In this document: positions 9,943 through 19,959 of the stretch, one piece after another
How the letters are laid out: every line of letters begins with the position of its first letter
Numbering within the stretch: position 1 is the first letter of the stretch
Source of the DNA: Pseudomonas sp. dw_612
Lineage (GTDB): Bacteria > Pseudomonadota > Gammaproteobacteria > Pseudomonadales > Pseudomonadaceae
Assembly (NCBI RefSeq): GCF_018449725.1
Contig: NZ_JAAVVC010000014.1
Span: 62,001 to 126,000, forward strand
DNA: 64,000 nt
Direction: 5' to 3'
The notes under the pieces: generated by a model
Database searches by the model: none
Told to the model about the DNA's origin: nothing
Seen by the model: the letters and a program-made list of their open reading frames with translations, nothing else
Translations under genes and position numbers: made by a program

Positions 9943-11475
9943 TTACCGGGCCGAAGCGAGTTGAGTGAAAGCGGTACCGAGCCACTGCTGCACGCCATGC
10001 ATCGTTGCGGCAGAAGTGTCGAGGAACGGCTGCGGGTACACGCCGATGTAAATCAGCAGCGCCGCCAGGCCGAGCACCATGATCAGTTCGCGACCATCCA
10101 TGCCATGCAGCACTGCGTCCGACTTGGACGGGCCGAAGTAGGCACGGTGGATCATGATCAGCGAGTAGACCGAACCGAACACCAGGCCCGTCGTTGCAAT
10201 CGCGGTAATCCACGGAGCAGCGGCGAAGGTGCCGATCAGGATCAGGAACTCACCGACGAAGTTACCGGTACCCGGCAAGCCCAGGGACGCAGCGGCGAAG
10301 AACAGGCTGATGGCCGGCAGGTAAGCGATCTTCGACCACAGGCCACCCATTTCACGCATGTCGCGGGTGTGGGTGCGTTCGTACAACTGACCACTGAGGA
10401 TAAACAGTGCCGCAGCCGACAGACCGTGCGCCAGCATCTGCATCACGGCGCCTTGCAGCGCCAGTTGGCTGCCGGAATAGATGCCGATCAACACGAAACC
10501 CATGTGGGAAACGGAGGAGTAGGCGATCAGACGCTTGATGTCCGTTTGGGCGAAGGCCAGGAACGCACCGTAGAAGATCCCGATCAGACCTAGGGTCATG
10601 GCGATCGGCGCGAACTCGGCCGAGGCATTCGGGAACAGCGGCAGGGCGAAACGCAACAGACCGTAGGCCGCTGTCTTCAACAAGATACCGGCCAGGTCGA
10701 CCGAACCTGCTGTCGGCGCCTGGGCGTGAGCATCAGGCAACCAGGAGTGGAACGGCACGACCGGCAGTTTCACCGCGAAAGCGATGAAAAAGCCGAGCAT
10801 CAGGATGTACTCGGTGGTGAGTGACATCTTGGTTTTCAGCAGGTCGGCGTAGTTGAAGGTAATCACGCCAGTGCTGTTGAAGTTGACCAGTACCAGGCCC
10901 AGGATCGCCACCAACATGATCAGGCCGGAAGCCTGGGTGAAGATGAAGAACTTGGTCGCCGCGTAGATCCGGGTTTTCTTGCCGTCCGAAGAACTGTGAC
11001 CCCAGAGCGCGATGAGGAAGTACATCGGCACCAGCATCATTTCCCAGAAGAAGAAGAACATGAACAGGTCGAGGGCGAGGAACACGCCGACGACACCGCC
11101 CAGGATCCACATCAGGTTCAAGTGGAAGAAGCCGACGTGACGCTGGATCTCTTTCCACGAGCAGAGTACCGAGAGGATACCCAGCAGGCCGGTCAGCAGG
11201 ATCATCAACAGCGACAGGCCGTCGAGGGCCAGGTGCACGCTGATGCCGAAGCGCTGGATCCAGATGTGCTTGAACTCAAGCACCCAGGTCGGATCGGCGC
11301 CAGGGGCCGGCGCAAATGAATAATTACCGTGGGCCCACAGCCAGAGGCCGAGTGCGAGTTCCAGGGTCATGGTCAACAGCGCAATCCAGCGGGGGAGGGT
11401 AGCGCCGAAGCGCTCACCCATCCAGCACAGCAGGCCGCCGATGAAGGGGATCAGGATTAGCCAAGGCAGAATCAT
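9943..11475 (-). CDS. nuoM: NADH-quinone oxidoreductase subunit M (NuoM)
   Basis: A 510-residue antiporter-like membrane subunit, one of three proton-pumping modules of the complex I arm. The conserved FFFWEMMLVPMYFLIALWG segment (channel glutamate) and KLPVVPFHSWLPDAHAQAPT (channel lysine and signature) are both present. The length is normal. It lies 40 bases after nuoL and 7 before nuoN. Confidence 0.97.
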   Translation of the reverse strand: MILPWLILIPFIGGLLCWMGERFGATLPRWIALLTMTLELALGLWLWAHGNYSFAPAPGADPTWVLEFKHIWIQRFGISVHLALDGLSLLMILLTGLLGILSVLCSWKEIQRHVGFFHLNLMWILGGVVGVFLALDLFMFFFFWEMMLVPMYFLIALWGHSSSDGKKTRIYAATKFFIFTQASGLIMLVAILGLVLVNFNSTGVITFNYADLLKTKMSLTTEYILMLGFFIAFAVKLPVVPFHSWLPDAHAQAPTAGSVDLAGILLKTAAYGLLRFALPLFPNASAEFAPIAMTLGLIGIFYGAFLAFAQTDIKRLIAYSSVSHMGFVLIGIYSGSQLALQGAVMQMLAHGLSAAALFILSGQLYERTHTRDMREMGGLWSKIAYLPAISLFFAAASLGLPGTGNFVGEFLILIGTFAAAPWITAIATTGLVFGSVYSLIMIHRAYFGPSKSDAVLHGMDGRELIMVLGLAALLIYIGVYPQPFLDTSAATMHGVQQWLGTAFTQLASAR

Positions 11476-11515
11476 GACGGGCTCAATTCCTTTCGCAAGT
11501 TCGCAAGGTTCATAT

Positions 11516-13369
11516 TCAGACCGCTACCAGCACGATGGCGCCGATGACCAGCACGGAGCCGGCTGCCATCGAGGCCGCGTACCAACGCAGTTGACCGGTT
11601 TCGGTACGGCTCAGGGCGGTGTGGCCGCCTTTGGCCATACGCGGGATCAAACCGATGGTCTGATCGAGCGGGTCTCTGCGCAGTGCGTGGCTGATCGCAA
11701 GGTATGGCTTGACGAACAGTTTGTCGTAGATCCAGTCGAAGCCCCAGGCAGCGAACCACCAGGCCGAAAGGAAGCGGCCGATGCCGCTGTTGGCGATTGC
11801 AGTGACGAAACGACGCTTGCCGAGGAACAGCATCGCGGCCAGCAGGATACCGGCCAGGGCGATGGCGCCCGACGCGATTTCCAGACTGTGCTTGGCTTCG
11901 CCGCCGGCATGGCCGACGCTCTCTGGCAACACGCCGTGCAGCGGTGGCACGATCATGGCGCCGACGAAGGTCGACAGCACGATCAGCACCGACAGGGGCA
12001 GCCAGTGAGCGATGCCGTGACCGGCGTGGGCTTCGGTCTTCGCTTCACCGTGGAACGCGATGAAGATCAGGCGGAAGGTGTACAGCGAAGTCATGAACGC
12101 GCCGACCAGACCTGCATACAGCAGACCGTGGTTGCCGCTGGCAAACGCTTCCCAGAGGATTTCGTCCTTGGAGTAGAAGCCTGCGGTGACCAGTGGCAGG
12201 GCCGAAAGGGCCGCGCCGCCGACGATGAAGCTGGTGTAGGCCAGTGGCAGTTTCTTCCACAGGCCGCCCATCTTGAAGATGTTCTGCTCGTGGTGGCAGG
12301 CAACGATCACCGCACCGGACGCCAGGAACAGCAGCGCCTTGAAGAAGGCGTGGGTCATCAGGTGGAAGATCGCGCCTTCCCAGGCACCAACGCCCAGCGC
12401 CAGGAACATGTAGCCGATCTGGCTCATGGTCGAGTAGGCGAGGATACGTTTGATGTCGGTTTGAACCAGTGCCGCGAAACCCGCCAGAACCAGGGTCACA
12501 CCGCCGACGACGCCGACCAGGTGCAGGATATCCGGCGCCAGGGCGAACAAGCCGTGAGTACGGGCGATCAGGTAAACGCCTGCGGTCACCATGGTTGCGG
12601 CGTGGATCAGTGCCGAAACCGGGGTCGGACCGGCCATCGCATCCGCCAGCCAGGTTTGCAGCGGCAGTTGCGCGGATTTACCGACAGCGCCGCCCAGCAG
12701 CATCAGGGTCGCCAAGACGATCCAGAAGTCGCCGACCTTGAAGTGCCCCGGTGCCTTGACCAGCAGTTCCTGGATGTTCAGCGTGCCCAACTGTTGGAAC
12801 AGGATGAACAGGCCGATGGCCATGAACACGTCACCGATGCGGGTCACGATGAACGCCTTGAGTGCCGCGTTACCGTTGTTGCGGTTGCTGTAGTAGAAAC
12901 CGATCAACAGGTACGAGCACAGGCCCACGCCTTCCCAGCCGAAGTACAGGAACAACAGGTTATCGCCCAGGATCAGGAACAGCATGCTGGCGATAAACAG
13001 GTTGGTGTAGGCAAAGAAGCGCGAGTAACCGTCTTCACCGCGCATGTACCACGATGCAAACAGGTGGATCAGGAAGCCGACGCCAACGACCACACCGAGC
13101 ATGGTGACCGACAGGCCATCCAGGTACAGCGCGAAGTTCGGCGTGAAGCCTTCAACGGCCATCCACTGCCACAACACTTGCGTGTAGTGACCGCCTTCCG
13201 GCGGGGCGACGTTGAATTGCCAGATCACGTAAGCCGCGACAATCGCCGACAGGCCGATGGAACCGACGCCAATCAGCGCCGACAGGTTTTCCGAGAAGCG
13301 GCCGCGTGAGAACGACAGCAGCAGGAAACCTATGAGGGGGAATACGAAAGTCAGATAGAGAAGATTCAT
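11516..13369 (-). CDS. nuoL: NADH-quinone oxidoreductase subunit L (NuoL)
   Basis: A 617-residue distal antiporter-like subunit. It has the NuoL signature region (WEGVGLCSYLLIGFYY, then KSAQLPLQTWLADAMAGPTP) and a long C-terminal part corresponding to the lateral amphipathic helix and its anchor. Its ATG overlaps the nuoK stop by four bases. In complex I it is the outermost proton pump. Confidence 0.97.
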   Translation of the reverse strand: MNLLYLTFVFPLIGFLLLSFSRGRFSENLSALIGVGSIGLSAIVAAYVIWQFNVAPPEGGHYTQVLWQWMAVEGFTPNFALYLDGLSVTMLGVVVGVGFLIHLFASWYMRGEDGYSRFFAYTNLFIASMLFLILGDNLLFLYFGWEGVGLCSYLLIGFYYSNRNNGNAALKAFIVTRIGDVFMAIGLFILFQQLGTLNIQELLVKAPGHFKVGDFWIVLATLMLLGGAVGKSAQLPLQTWLADAMAGPTPVSALIHAATMVTAGVYLIARTHGLFALAPDILHLVGVVGGVTLVLAGFAALVQTDIKRILAYSTMSQIGYMFLALGVGAWEGAIFHLMTHAFFKALLFLASGAVIVACHHEQNIFKMGGLWKKLPLAYTSFIVGGAALSALPLVTAGFYSKDEILWEAFASGNHGLLYAGLVGAFMTSLYTFRLIFIAFHGEAKTEAHAGHGIAHWLPLSVLIVLSTFVGAMIVPPLHGVLPESVGHAGGEAKHSLEIASGAIALAGILLAAMLFLGKRRFVTAIANSGIGRFLSAWWFAAWGFDWIYDKLFVKPYLAISHALRRDPLDQTIGLIPRMAKGGHTALSRTETGQLRWYAASMAAGSVLVIGAIVLVAV

Positions 13370-13674
13370 CCGCGCATCTCGCTGGCAGCGTCGATATCGA
13401 GAGTGTGGAAGCGGCGATACAGCTGCAACAGAATCGCCAGGCCAATACTGGCCTCGGCGGCTGCCAGGCTGATCACCAGGATGAACATGATCTGTCCATC
13501 CGGCTGACCCCAGCGGCTACCGGCAACGATGAACGCCAACGCGGAGGCATTCATCATGACCTCCAGGCTCATCAGCACGAAGAGAATGTTGCGCCGGACC
13601 ATCAGGCCGACCAGACCGAGGCAGAACAGGATGCCGGCGACCGCCAGACCATGCTCCATAGGGATAGCAGGCAT
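13366..13674 (-). CDS. nuoK: NADH-quinone oxidoreductase subunit K (NuoK)
   Basis: A 102-residue, three-helix membrane subunit linking the Q module to the antiporter subunits. The conserved membrane glutamates are visible in FVLMSLEVMMNASAL and LAAAEASIGLAI. Two ATGs are possible: 13680, which overlaps the nuoJ stop but has AAGGAG only two bases ahead, and 13674, with the same ribosome site at the optimal eight-base spacing and the usual length. The second was chosen. Confidence 0.95.
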   Translation of the reverse strand: MPAIPMEHGLAVAGILFCLGLVGLMVRRNILFVLMSLEVMMNASALAFIVAGSRWGQPDGQIMFILVISLAAAEASIGLAILLQLYRRFHTLDIDAASEMRG

Positions 13675-13676
13675 CG

Positions 13677-14180
13677 TCATTGCTCCTTGGCTTCGTTGCG
13701 GCCCAAGTGGAACGCCGTGACGGCTGCGGCGAGCAGCAACATCGAGGCGAGTTCGACCACCAGCAGGTACGGACCGAACAGGCTGATGCCCACGGCCTTC
13801 GCGTCTACGGTGGTGTGGCCGACGGCCTGACCGCTGGAGTGGCTGAACAAGACGTACAGCAGTTCAGCCAGCAGCAGGGCGCCGAGAACGACCGGGCCGA
13901 GCCAGATGCCGGGCTTGAGCCAGACGCGCTCCTGCTGAACCGAGGCAGGACCGAGGTTGAGCATCATCACCACGAACACGAACAGCACCATGATGGCGCC
14001 GGCGTAGGCGATCACTTCCAGCACACCGGCGAACGGCGCGCCGAGGGCGAAGAAGGTCATCGCCACGGCAATCAGCGAAATGATCAGGTAGAGCAGGGCG
14101 TGCACAGGGTTGGTGTTGGTGATCACGCGAAGCGTGGCCACAACCGCGATACCCGATGCGAAATAGAAAGCGAATTCCAT
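13677..14180 (-). CDS. nuoJ: NADH-quinone oxidoreductase subunit J (NuoJ)
   Basis: A 167-residue membrane subunit with five predicted helices. The conserved third-helix region (FAGVLEVIAYAGAIMVLFVFVVMMLN) is present; its glycine-containing helix bulge is implicated in coupling quinone reduction to proton movement. It lies 9 bases after nuoI and almost abuts nuoK. Confidence 0.96.
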   Translation of the reverse strand: MEFAFYFASGIAVVATLRVITNTNPVHALLYLIISLIAVAMTFFALGAPFAGVLEVIAYAGAIMVLFVFVVMMLNLGPASVQQERVWLKPGIWLGPVVLGALLLAELLYVLFSHSSGQAVGHTTVDAKAVGISLFGPYLLVVELASMLLLAAAVTAFHLGRNEAKEQ

Positions 14181-14189
14181 CTTTCTTCC

Positions 14190-14735
14190 TTAAGGCAGCA
14201 AGCTCTTCACGTTGATCGGCTGGGCTTCGTTCTGCGCGGAGCCTTTCGGCTTCCCGGCAATCGCCATACCTGCAACACGATAGAAGTTGTAATCAGGGTT
14301 TTTGCCGGGGCCGGAGATCAGCAGATCTTCTTTCTCGTAAACCAGGTCCTGACGTTTGAACTCGGCCATCTCGAAATCCGGTGTGAGCTGGATCGCGGTG
14401 GTCGGGCAGGCTTCCTCGCAGAGGCCGCAAAAGATGCAGCGCGAGAAGTTGATGCGGAAGAAGTCCGGGTACCAGCGACCGTCTTCGGTTTCGGCTTTCT
14501 GCAGCGAGATGCAACCGACCGGGCACGCCACGGCGCACAGGTTGCAGGCAACACAACGCTCTTCGCCATCAGGGTCGCGGGTCAGGACGATACGGCCACG
14601 GTAGCGCGGCGGCAGGTACACGGCTTCTTCCGGGTACTGCAGCGTGTCGCGCTTGCGGAAGGCATGGCCGAAGATCATCACCAGGCTGCGAAGCTGGGTG
14701 AAGAAGCCATGCACGATGTCAAATATGTACTTCAT
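14190..14735 (-). CDS. nuoI: NADH-quinone oxidoreductase subunit I (NuoI), 2[4Fe-4S] ferredoxin-like
   Basis: A 181-residue peripheral subunit carrying the N6a and N6b clusters. Two classical motifs are visible: CVACNLCAVACPVGC and CIFCGLCEEACPTTA, each giving three cysteines plus the distant fourth. It passes electrons from NuoG towards NuoB. The N-terminal amphipathic stretch (IFDIVHGFFTQLRSLVMIF) associates with the membrane arm. Confidence 0.97.
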   Translation of the reverse strand: MKYIFDIVHGFFTQLRSLVMIFGHAFRKRDTLQYPEEAVYLPPRYRGRIVLTRDPDGEERCVACNLCAVACPVGCISLQKAETEDGRWYPDFFRINFSRCIFCGLCEEACPTTAIQLTPDFEMAEFKRQDLVYEKEDLLISGPGKNPDYNFYRVAGMAIAGKPKGSAQNEAQPINVKSLLP

Positions 14736-14747
14736 GATTCTCTATCC

Positions 14748-15755
14748 TCACTGAGCCGCGACGGCGGGCGTGTTGAGCAACACGATCGCAGCGGTCACCA
14801 GCATGTTGACGAGGGTCAGCGGCAGGCAGAACTTCCAGCTGAAATCCATCACTTGGTCATACCGTGGGCGCGGAATCGAGGCGCGCAACAGAATGAAGAT
14901 CATGATGAAGAACGCGGTTTTGAGCGCGAACCAGATGAACGGGATCTGCGGCAGAATACCGAACGGACCGTGCCAGCCACCGAAGAACAGGGTCACCAGC
15001 AGCGCCGAAATCAACACGATGCCGATGTACTCACCAACGAAGAACATGCCCCATTTCATACCGGCATATTCAATGTGGTAACCGTCGGCCAGTTCCTGCT
15101 CCGCTTCCGGCTGGTCGAACGGGTGACGGTGAGTCACGGCGACGCCAGCGATGAAGAAGGTCAGGAAACCGAAGATCTGCGGGATGATGAACCACAGGTT
15201 CTGCGCTTGATATTCAACGATGTCGCGCATGTTGAACGAGCCGACCTGGATCACGATGCCCATCAACGACAGGCCCATGAACACTTCGTACGACACGGTT
15301 TGCGCCGAGGCCCGCAAGCTGCCCAGCAAGGCGAACTTGTTGTTACTCGACCAGCCGGCGAACAACACCGCGTAGACCGACAGGCCCGCCATGGCGAAGA
15401 AGAACAGGATGCCGATGTTGATGTCCGCCACGCCCCAGGTCGGGGTGATCGGGATGATCGCGAAGGCAATCAGCAGGGCGCTCATGGCGACTACCGGTGC
15501 CAGGGTGAAGATCATCTTGTCGGCGAACGGTGGCGTCCAGTCTTCCTTGAAGAACATCTTGATCATGTCGGCCGCGATCTGGAACGCGCCGAACGGGCCG
15601 ACGCGGTTCGGACCGTAACGGTCTTGCCAGAGGGCGAGCAGACGACGCTCGACCCAACTCAGCAGCGCGCCGCACACCACTACGGCGAGCAGAATCACGA
15701 TGGCCTTGAGGACCGCGATGATCACGTCAATCACTTCAGGCGTGAACCAGGTCAT
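14748..15755 (-). CDS. nuoH: NADH-quinone oxidoreductase subunit H (NuoH)
   Basis: A 335-residue membrane subunit forming much of the quinone chamber, with about eight helices. Conserved features include WVERRLLALWQDRYGPNRVGPFG near the N-terminus and the acidic loop EAEQELADGYHIEYAGMKWG. The ATG overlaps the nuoG stop (ATGA). Confidence 0.97.
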   Translation of the reverse strand: MTWFTPEVIDVIIAVLKAIVILLAVVVCGALLSWVERRLLALWQDRYGPNRVGPFGAFQIAADMIKMFFKEDWTPPFADKMIFTLAPVVAMSALLIAFAIIPITPTWGVADINIGILFFFAMAGLSVYAVLFAGWSSNNKFALLGSLRASAQTVSYEVFMGLSLMGIVIQVGSFNMRDIVEYQAQNLWFIIPQIFGFLTFFIAGVAVTHRHPFDQPEAEQELADGYHIEYAGMKWGMFFVGEYIGIVLISALLVTLFFGGWHGPFGILPQIPFIWFALKTAFFIMIFILLRASIPRPRYDQVMDFSWKFCLPLTLVNMLVTAAIVLLNTPAVAAQ

Positions 15756-18466
15756 TGAGCTGCCTCCTGCAGACCGTCAACGGTTTTGCCAAAGATCGCC
15801 GCTGGAATGCCGGCGATACCCGCAGGCAATGCCACCAGACCAGCGCCCAGCTCTTCATTGATACGCAGTGGCAGACGCAGGGTCTGGCCATCGACGTTCA
15901 CGCTGAGCAAGGCACCATCGTTGACACCCAAGCGATCGGCTTCGGATTTGGCCAACGCGACGTAGGCGGCCGGGATGCGTTCCTGAACCGGGGCGGCTTT
16001 CGAAGAGTTCTCTTCGCTGCCAAGCAGGTGGAAGAACGGCACGACCTGCCAGGTGCCCGGAGCCGGGTTGAACGCGCGTGGAACACTGGCGAACCAGTTC
16101 AGCGAGTCACCGGTGCTTTCGATCAGGCGGGTGCCCGGGTCGCCAGCGCGGATGTGACCACCGACTTCGTCCTGGAACTTGTTCCAGGCTTGCGGCGAGT
16201 TCCAGCCCGGCGACCAGGCGAATGGCACTTGCTGACGCGGTTCGACCGAGCCCGAGTAACCTTCCATCGAGAAGTTGAACGCGGTGTCGTTGTCTTGCGG
16301 GGTACGCGGTTCGTGCACGCTGATATCAGCACGCATGGCGGTACGACCGGAATAACGCAGCGGTTCGCGGGCCAGTTTCATGCCTTTGATGCGGAACGCG
16401 GCGGACGGTGCGGCATCAACGATACGCGCCAGTTGCGGCGTGCTCGACGCGACGGCTGCGGTGACGTGGTCCAGTTGGGTCCAGTCGATCGGCTGGTTCA
16501 ACAGGGTCGCGCGCAGGGCATGCAGCCAGCGCCAGCCTTCGTGAACCAGGATGCTCGCGTCCATGTATTTCGGGTCGAACACCTGGAAGAAGCGCTGGGC
16601 GCGGCCTTCCTGGCTGACCAAGGTGCCGTCGCCTTCCGCGAAGCTGGCGGCTGGCAGAACCAGGTGCGCGCGATCGCTGGTGGCGGTTTTCTGATGGTCC
16701 GCCACGATCACCACTTTCGCGGCGTTCAGGGCGGCATCGACCTTGGCTTTTTCAGTGCGGGTGTACAGATCGTTTTCCAGCACGACGATGGCGTCGGCAC
16801 GGCCAGAGATCACGGCTTGCAGGGCGTCATCGACCGAGTTGCCACCAAGCATGGCCAGGCCGAGGCTGTTGGCCTCTGGCACGATCAGGCTGATGGAACC
16901 GTTCTTCTCGCGCAGCTTCAGGGCCTTGGCGATGTTCGCCGCCGCTTCGATCAGCGCTTTGGAACCGAGCGAAGTACCGGCAATGATCAGCGGACGCTTG
17001 GCGGCCAGCAGGGCATTGGCGATGCGCTGAGCCAGTTCCACGGCTTCAGCGTCCAGGCCTTCAACGGCCGGGGCGCTGGCGTCGAGGGCGTGAGCCACGG
17101 CGAAACCGATGCGGGCCAGGTCGTCTGGAGCAGCGTGTACGCATTCTTCAGCGATGTCGTCGAGCTTGGTTTCAGCCAGGCTGGCGATGAACAGCGGGTT
17201 CAGTTCTTTCTGACCGATGTTCTTCACCGCAGCGTCGAGCCACGGCTGAACGCGCATCGCGTCGGCCATGTCTTCGGCCTTGCCCTTGACCGATTGACGC
17301 AGGGACAGGGCCATGCGCGCAGCGGTCTGGGTCAGATCTTCGCCAAGGACGAAGATCGCGTCGTGGTCTTCGATGTCGCGCATGTTCGGGATCGGCAGCG
17401 GGCTGTCTTTCAGAACTTGCATGACCAGGCGAATGCGCTCCAGCTCGGCGGCTTCGATACCGGAGTAGAAGTGCTCGGCGCCAACCAGTTCACGCAACGC
17501 GAAGTTGCTTTCGAGGCTGGCACGGGGCGAACCGATACCGACGATGTTGCGACCGCGCAGCAGGTCAGCCGCTTTGTCCAACGCTTCGTCGAGGGTCAGC
17601 TTGGCGCCGTTGGCCAGCAATGGCTGACGCGGGCGGTCTTCGCGGTTGACGTAGCCGTAGCCGAAACGGCCACGGTCGCACAGGAAGTACTGGTTGACCG
17701 AACCGTTGAAGCGGTTTTCGATACGACGCAGTTCACCGTAGCGCTCGCCCGGGGAGATGTTGCAACCGCTGGAGCAGCCATGGCAGATGCTCGGCGAGAA
17801 CTGCATGTCCCACTTGCGGTTGTAGCGCTCAGAGTGAGTCTTGTCGGTGAATACACCGGTCGGGCAGACCTCGGTGAGGTTGCCGGAGAACTCGCTTTCC
17901 AGGGTGCCGTCTTCAACGCGACCGAAGTACACGTTGTCGTGGGCGCCGAATACACCGAGGTCGGTGCCGCCAGCGTAATCCTTATAGAAGCGCACGCAGC
18001 GGTAGCAAGCGATGCAGCGGTTCATCTCGTGACCGATGAACGGGCCGAGATCCTGGTTCTGGTGGGTACGCTTGGTGAAGCGGTAACGACGCTCGTTGTG
18101 GCCGGTCATTACCGTCATGTCTTGCAGGTGGCAGTGACCGCCTTCCTCACAGACCGGGCAGTCGTGGGGGTGGTTGGTCATCAGCCATTCGACGACGCTG
18201 GCGCGAAACACTTTCGCTTCTTCGTCTTCGATGGAGATCCAGCTGCCGTCGGTGGCGGGGGTCATGCAGGACATGACGATCCGACCACGGGTGTCGTTGG
18301 CGTCGGTGTACTGCTTGACCGCGCACTGGCGGCAAGCGCCAACGCTGCCAAGGGCGGGGTGCCAGCAGAAATAAGGGATATCGAGGCCTAGCGACAGACA
18401 TGCCTGTAACAGGTTGTCCGCCCCATCGACTTCGAGCTCTTTGCCGTCTACGTGGATAGTGGCCAT
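15752..18466 (-). CDS. nuoG: NADH-quinone oxidoreductase subunit G (NuoG)
   Basis: A 904-residue iron-sulfur subunit of the NADH-dehydrogenase module. The N-terminal [2Fe-2S] motif is visible (CWHPALGSVGACRQCAVK). It is followed by HDCPVCEEGGHC (His-ligated N5 cluster), CIACYRCVRF (N4) and CHGCSSGCN (N7), ahead of the molybdopterin-oxidoreductase-like C-terminal domain, which is catalytically silent in complex I. The length matches gammaproteobacterial NuoG. It is separated from nuoF by 137 bp containing a strong hairpin. Confidence 0.97.
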   Translation of the reverse strand: MATIHVDGKELEVDGADNLLQACLSLGLDIPYFCWHPALGSVGACRQCAVKQYTDANDTRGRIVMSCMTPATDGSWISIEDEEAKVFRASVVEWLMTNHPHDCPVCEEGGHCHLQDMTVMTGHNERRYRFTKRTHQNQDLGPFIGHEMNRCIACYRCVRFYKDYAGGTDLGVFGAHDNVYFGRVEDGTLESEFSGNLTEVCPTGVFTDKTHSERYNRKWDMQFSPSICHGCSSGCNISPGERYGELRRIENRFNGSVNQYFLCDRGRFGYGYVNREDRPRQPLLANGAKLTLDEALDKAADLLRGRNIVGIGSPRASLESNFALRELVGAEHFYSGIEAAELERIRLVMQVLKDSPLPIPNMRDIEDHDAIFVLGEDLTQTAARMALSLRQSVKGKAEDMADAMRVQPWLDAAVKNIGQKELNPLFIASLAETKLDDIAEECVHAAPDDLARIGFAVAHALDASAPAVEGLDAEAVELAQRIANALLAAKRPLIIAGTSLGSKALIEAAANIAKALKLREKNGSISLIVPEANSLGLAMLGGNSVDDALQAVISGRADAIVVLENDLYTRTEKAKVDAALNAAKVVIVADHQKTATSDRAHLVLPAASFAEGDGTLVSQEGRAQRFFQVFDPKYMDASILVHEGWRWLHALRATLLNQPIDWTQLDHVTAAVASSTPQLARIVDAAPSAAFRIKGMKLAREPLRYSGRTAMRADISVHEPRTPQDNDTAFNFSMEGYSGSVEPRQQVPFAWSPGWNSPQAWNKFQDEVGGHIRAGDPGTRLIESTGDSLNWFASVPRAFNPAPGTWQVVPFFHLLGSEENSSKAAPVQERIPAAYVALAKSEADRLGVNDGALLSVNVDGQTLRLPLRINEELGAGLVALPAGIAGIPAAIFGKTVDGLQEAAQ

Positions 18467-18567
18467 GGTTCAAAGTTCTTCGTTGGCCCGGTGTCAGCGG
18501 GCGTGGCTAATGGAATCTTGTTATTCGCGTGAATCAACACAGCCTTATAAAGGCGTCATCACACGAG

Positions 18568-18595
18568 AAGGCGAAGGGCACGGGCCCTTCGCCTT
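18568..18595. other. Strong intra-operon hairpin between nuoF and nuoG
   Basis: The perfect 12-bp stem AAGGCGAAGGGC / GCCCTTCGCCTT has a 4-base loop and starts 8 bases after the nuoF stop. On the plus strand it is followed by TTTT, but on the coding (minus) strand it is followed by CTCG with no U-tract. It is therefore unlikely to stop transcription fully and may mark an RNA-processing or attenuation point. Confidence 0.7.
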
Positions 18596-18603
18596 TTAAG
18601 CGT

Positions 18604-19959
18604 TTACGCGCCGACTACGATCGGCCTTGCCAGAGGCGGGACGACGGCGCTGGTGGGCGCGATGCCGGCTTCGAACTCTGGACGGAAGTATTTGATTGCG
18701 CTGCCCAATGGCTCCACGGCGCCCGGTGCGTGAGCACAGAAGGTCTTGCCAGGGCCGAGGAAACCGACCAGACCCAGTAGGGTCTCGATATCGCCGGCTT
18801 GCCCTTCACCGTTCTCGATCGCGCGCAAGAGCTTGACGCTCCACGGCAAACCGTCACGGCAAGGGGTGCAGAAACCGCACGACTCGCGGGAGAAGAACTC
18901 TTCCATGTTGCGCAGCAGGGACACCATGTTGACGCTGTCGTCGACCGCCATGGCCAGGCCGGTACCCATCCGGGTGCCCACCTTGGCGATGCCGCCGGCG
19001 TACATTTGCGCGTCCAGGTGTTCCGGCAACAGGAAACCGGTACCGGCGCCGCCAGGCTGCCAGGCCTTGAGTTTGAAGCCATCGCGCATGCCGCCGGCGT
19101 AGTCTTCGAACAACTCGCGACCGGTGATGCCGAACGGCAATTCCCACAGGCCCGGGTTCTTGACCTTGCCGGAGAAGCCCATGAGCTTGGTGCCCATGTC
19201 TTCGCTGCCTTCGCGCGCCAACGATTTGTACCAGTCCACGCCGTCGGCGATGATCGCCGGGACGTTGCACAGGGTTTCAACGTTGTTCACGCAGGTCGGC
19301 TTGCCCCACACGCCCACGGCGGCAGGGAAGGGCGGCTTGGAGCGTGGGTTGGCGCGGCGACCTTCGAGGGAGTTGATCAGTGCGGTTTCTTCACCGCAGA
19401 TATAACGCCCGGCACCGGTGTGGACGAACAGCTCGAAATCGAAGCCGCTGCCCAGGATGTTCTTGCCCAGCAGGCCGGCGGCCTTGGCTTCTTCCACGGC
19501 ACGGTTCAGGTGCTTGGCGGCGGTGGTGTATTCGCCACGCAGGAAGATGTAGCCACGGTAGGTTTTCAGCGCGCGGGCACTGATCAGCATGCCTTCGATC
19601 AGCAGATGGGGCAGTTGCTCCATCAGCATGCGGTCTTTCCAGGTGTTCGGCTCCATTTCATCCGCGTTGCACAGCAGGTAGCGGATGTTGATGGATTCGT
19701 CTTTCGGCATCAGGCCCCACTTCACGCCCGTGGGGAAGCCTGCACCGCCGCGACCTTTGAGGCCGGCGTCTTTCACGGTCTGGACGATATCGTCCTGAGC
19801 CATGTCAGCGAAGGCTTTGCGCGCAGCGGCGTAACCGTTCTTGGCCTGGTACTCGTCGAGCCACACGGCCTCGCCGTCGTCACGCAGGCGCCAGGTCAGC
19901 GGGTGAGTCTCGGCCGAACGCTTGATGCGGTTGGCAGGACCGAAGGAAGTCAGGGTCAT
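18604..19959 (-). CDS. nuoF: NADH-quinone oxidoreductase subunit F (NuoF), NADH/FMN-binding
   Basis: A 451-residue subunit where NADH is oxidised. The FMN/NADH region is seen as LKGRGGAGFPTGVKW and GAGRYICGEETALINSLEG. The N3 [4Fe-4S] ligands are ESCGFCTPCRDG plus a distal cysteine (KTFCAHAPGA). The ATG overlaps the nuoE stop by four bases. Confidence 0.97.
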   Translation of the reverse strand: MTLTSFGPANRIKRSAETHPLTWRLRDDGEAVWLDEYQAKNGYAAARKAFADMAQDDIVQTVKDAGLKGRGGAGFPTGVKWGLMPKDESINIRYLLCNADEMEPNTWKDRMLMEQLPHLLIEGMLISARALKTYRGYIFLRGEYTTAAKHLNRAVEEAKAAGLLGKNILGSGFDFELFVHTGAGRYICGEETALINSLEGRRANPRSKPPFPAAVGVWGKPTCVNNVETLCNVPAIIADGVDWYKSLAREGSEDMGTKLMGFSGKVKNPGLWELPFGITGRELFEDYAGGMRDGFKLKAWQPGGAGTGFLLPEHLDAQMYAGGIAKVGTRMGTGLAMAVDDSVNMVSLLRNMEEFFSRESCGFCTPCRDGLPWSVKLLRAIENGEGQAGDIETLLGLVGFLGPGKTFCAHAPGAVEPLGSAIKYFRPEFEAGIAPTSAVVPPLARPIVVGA

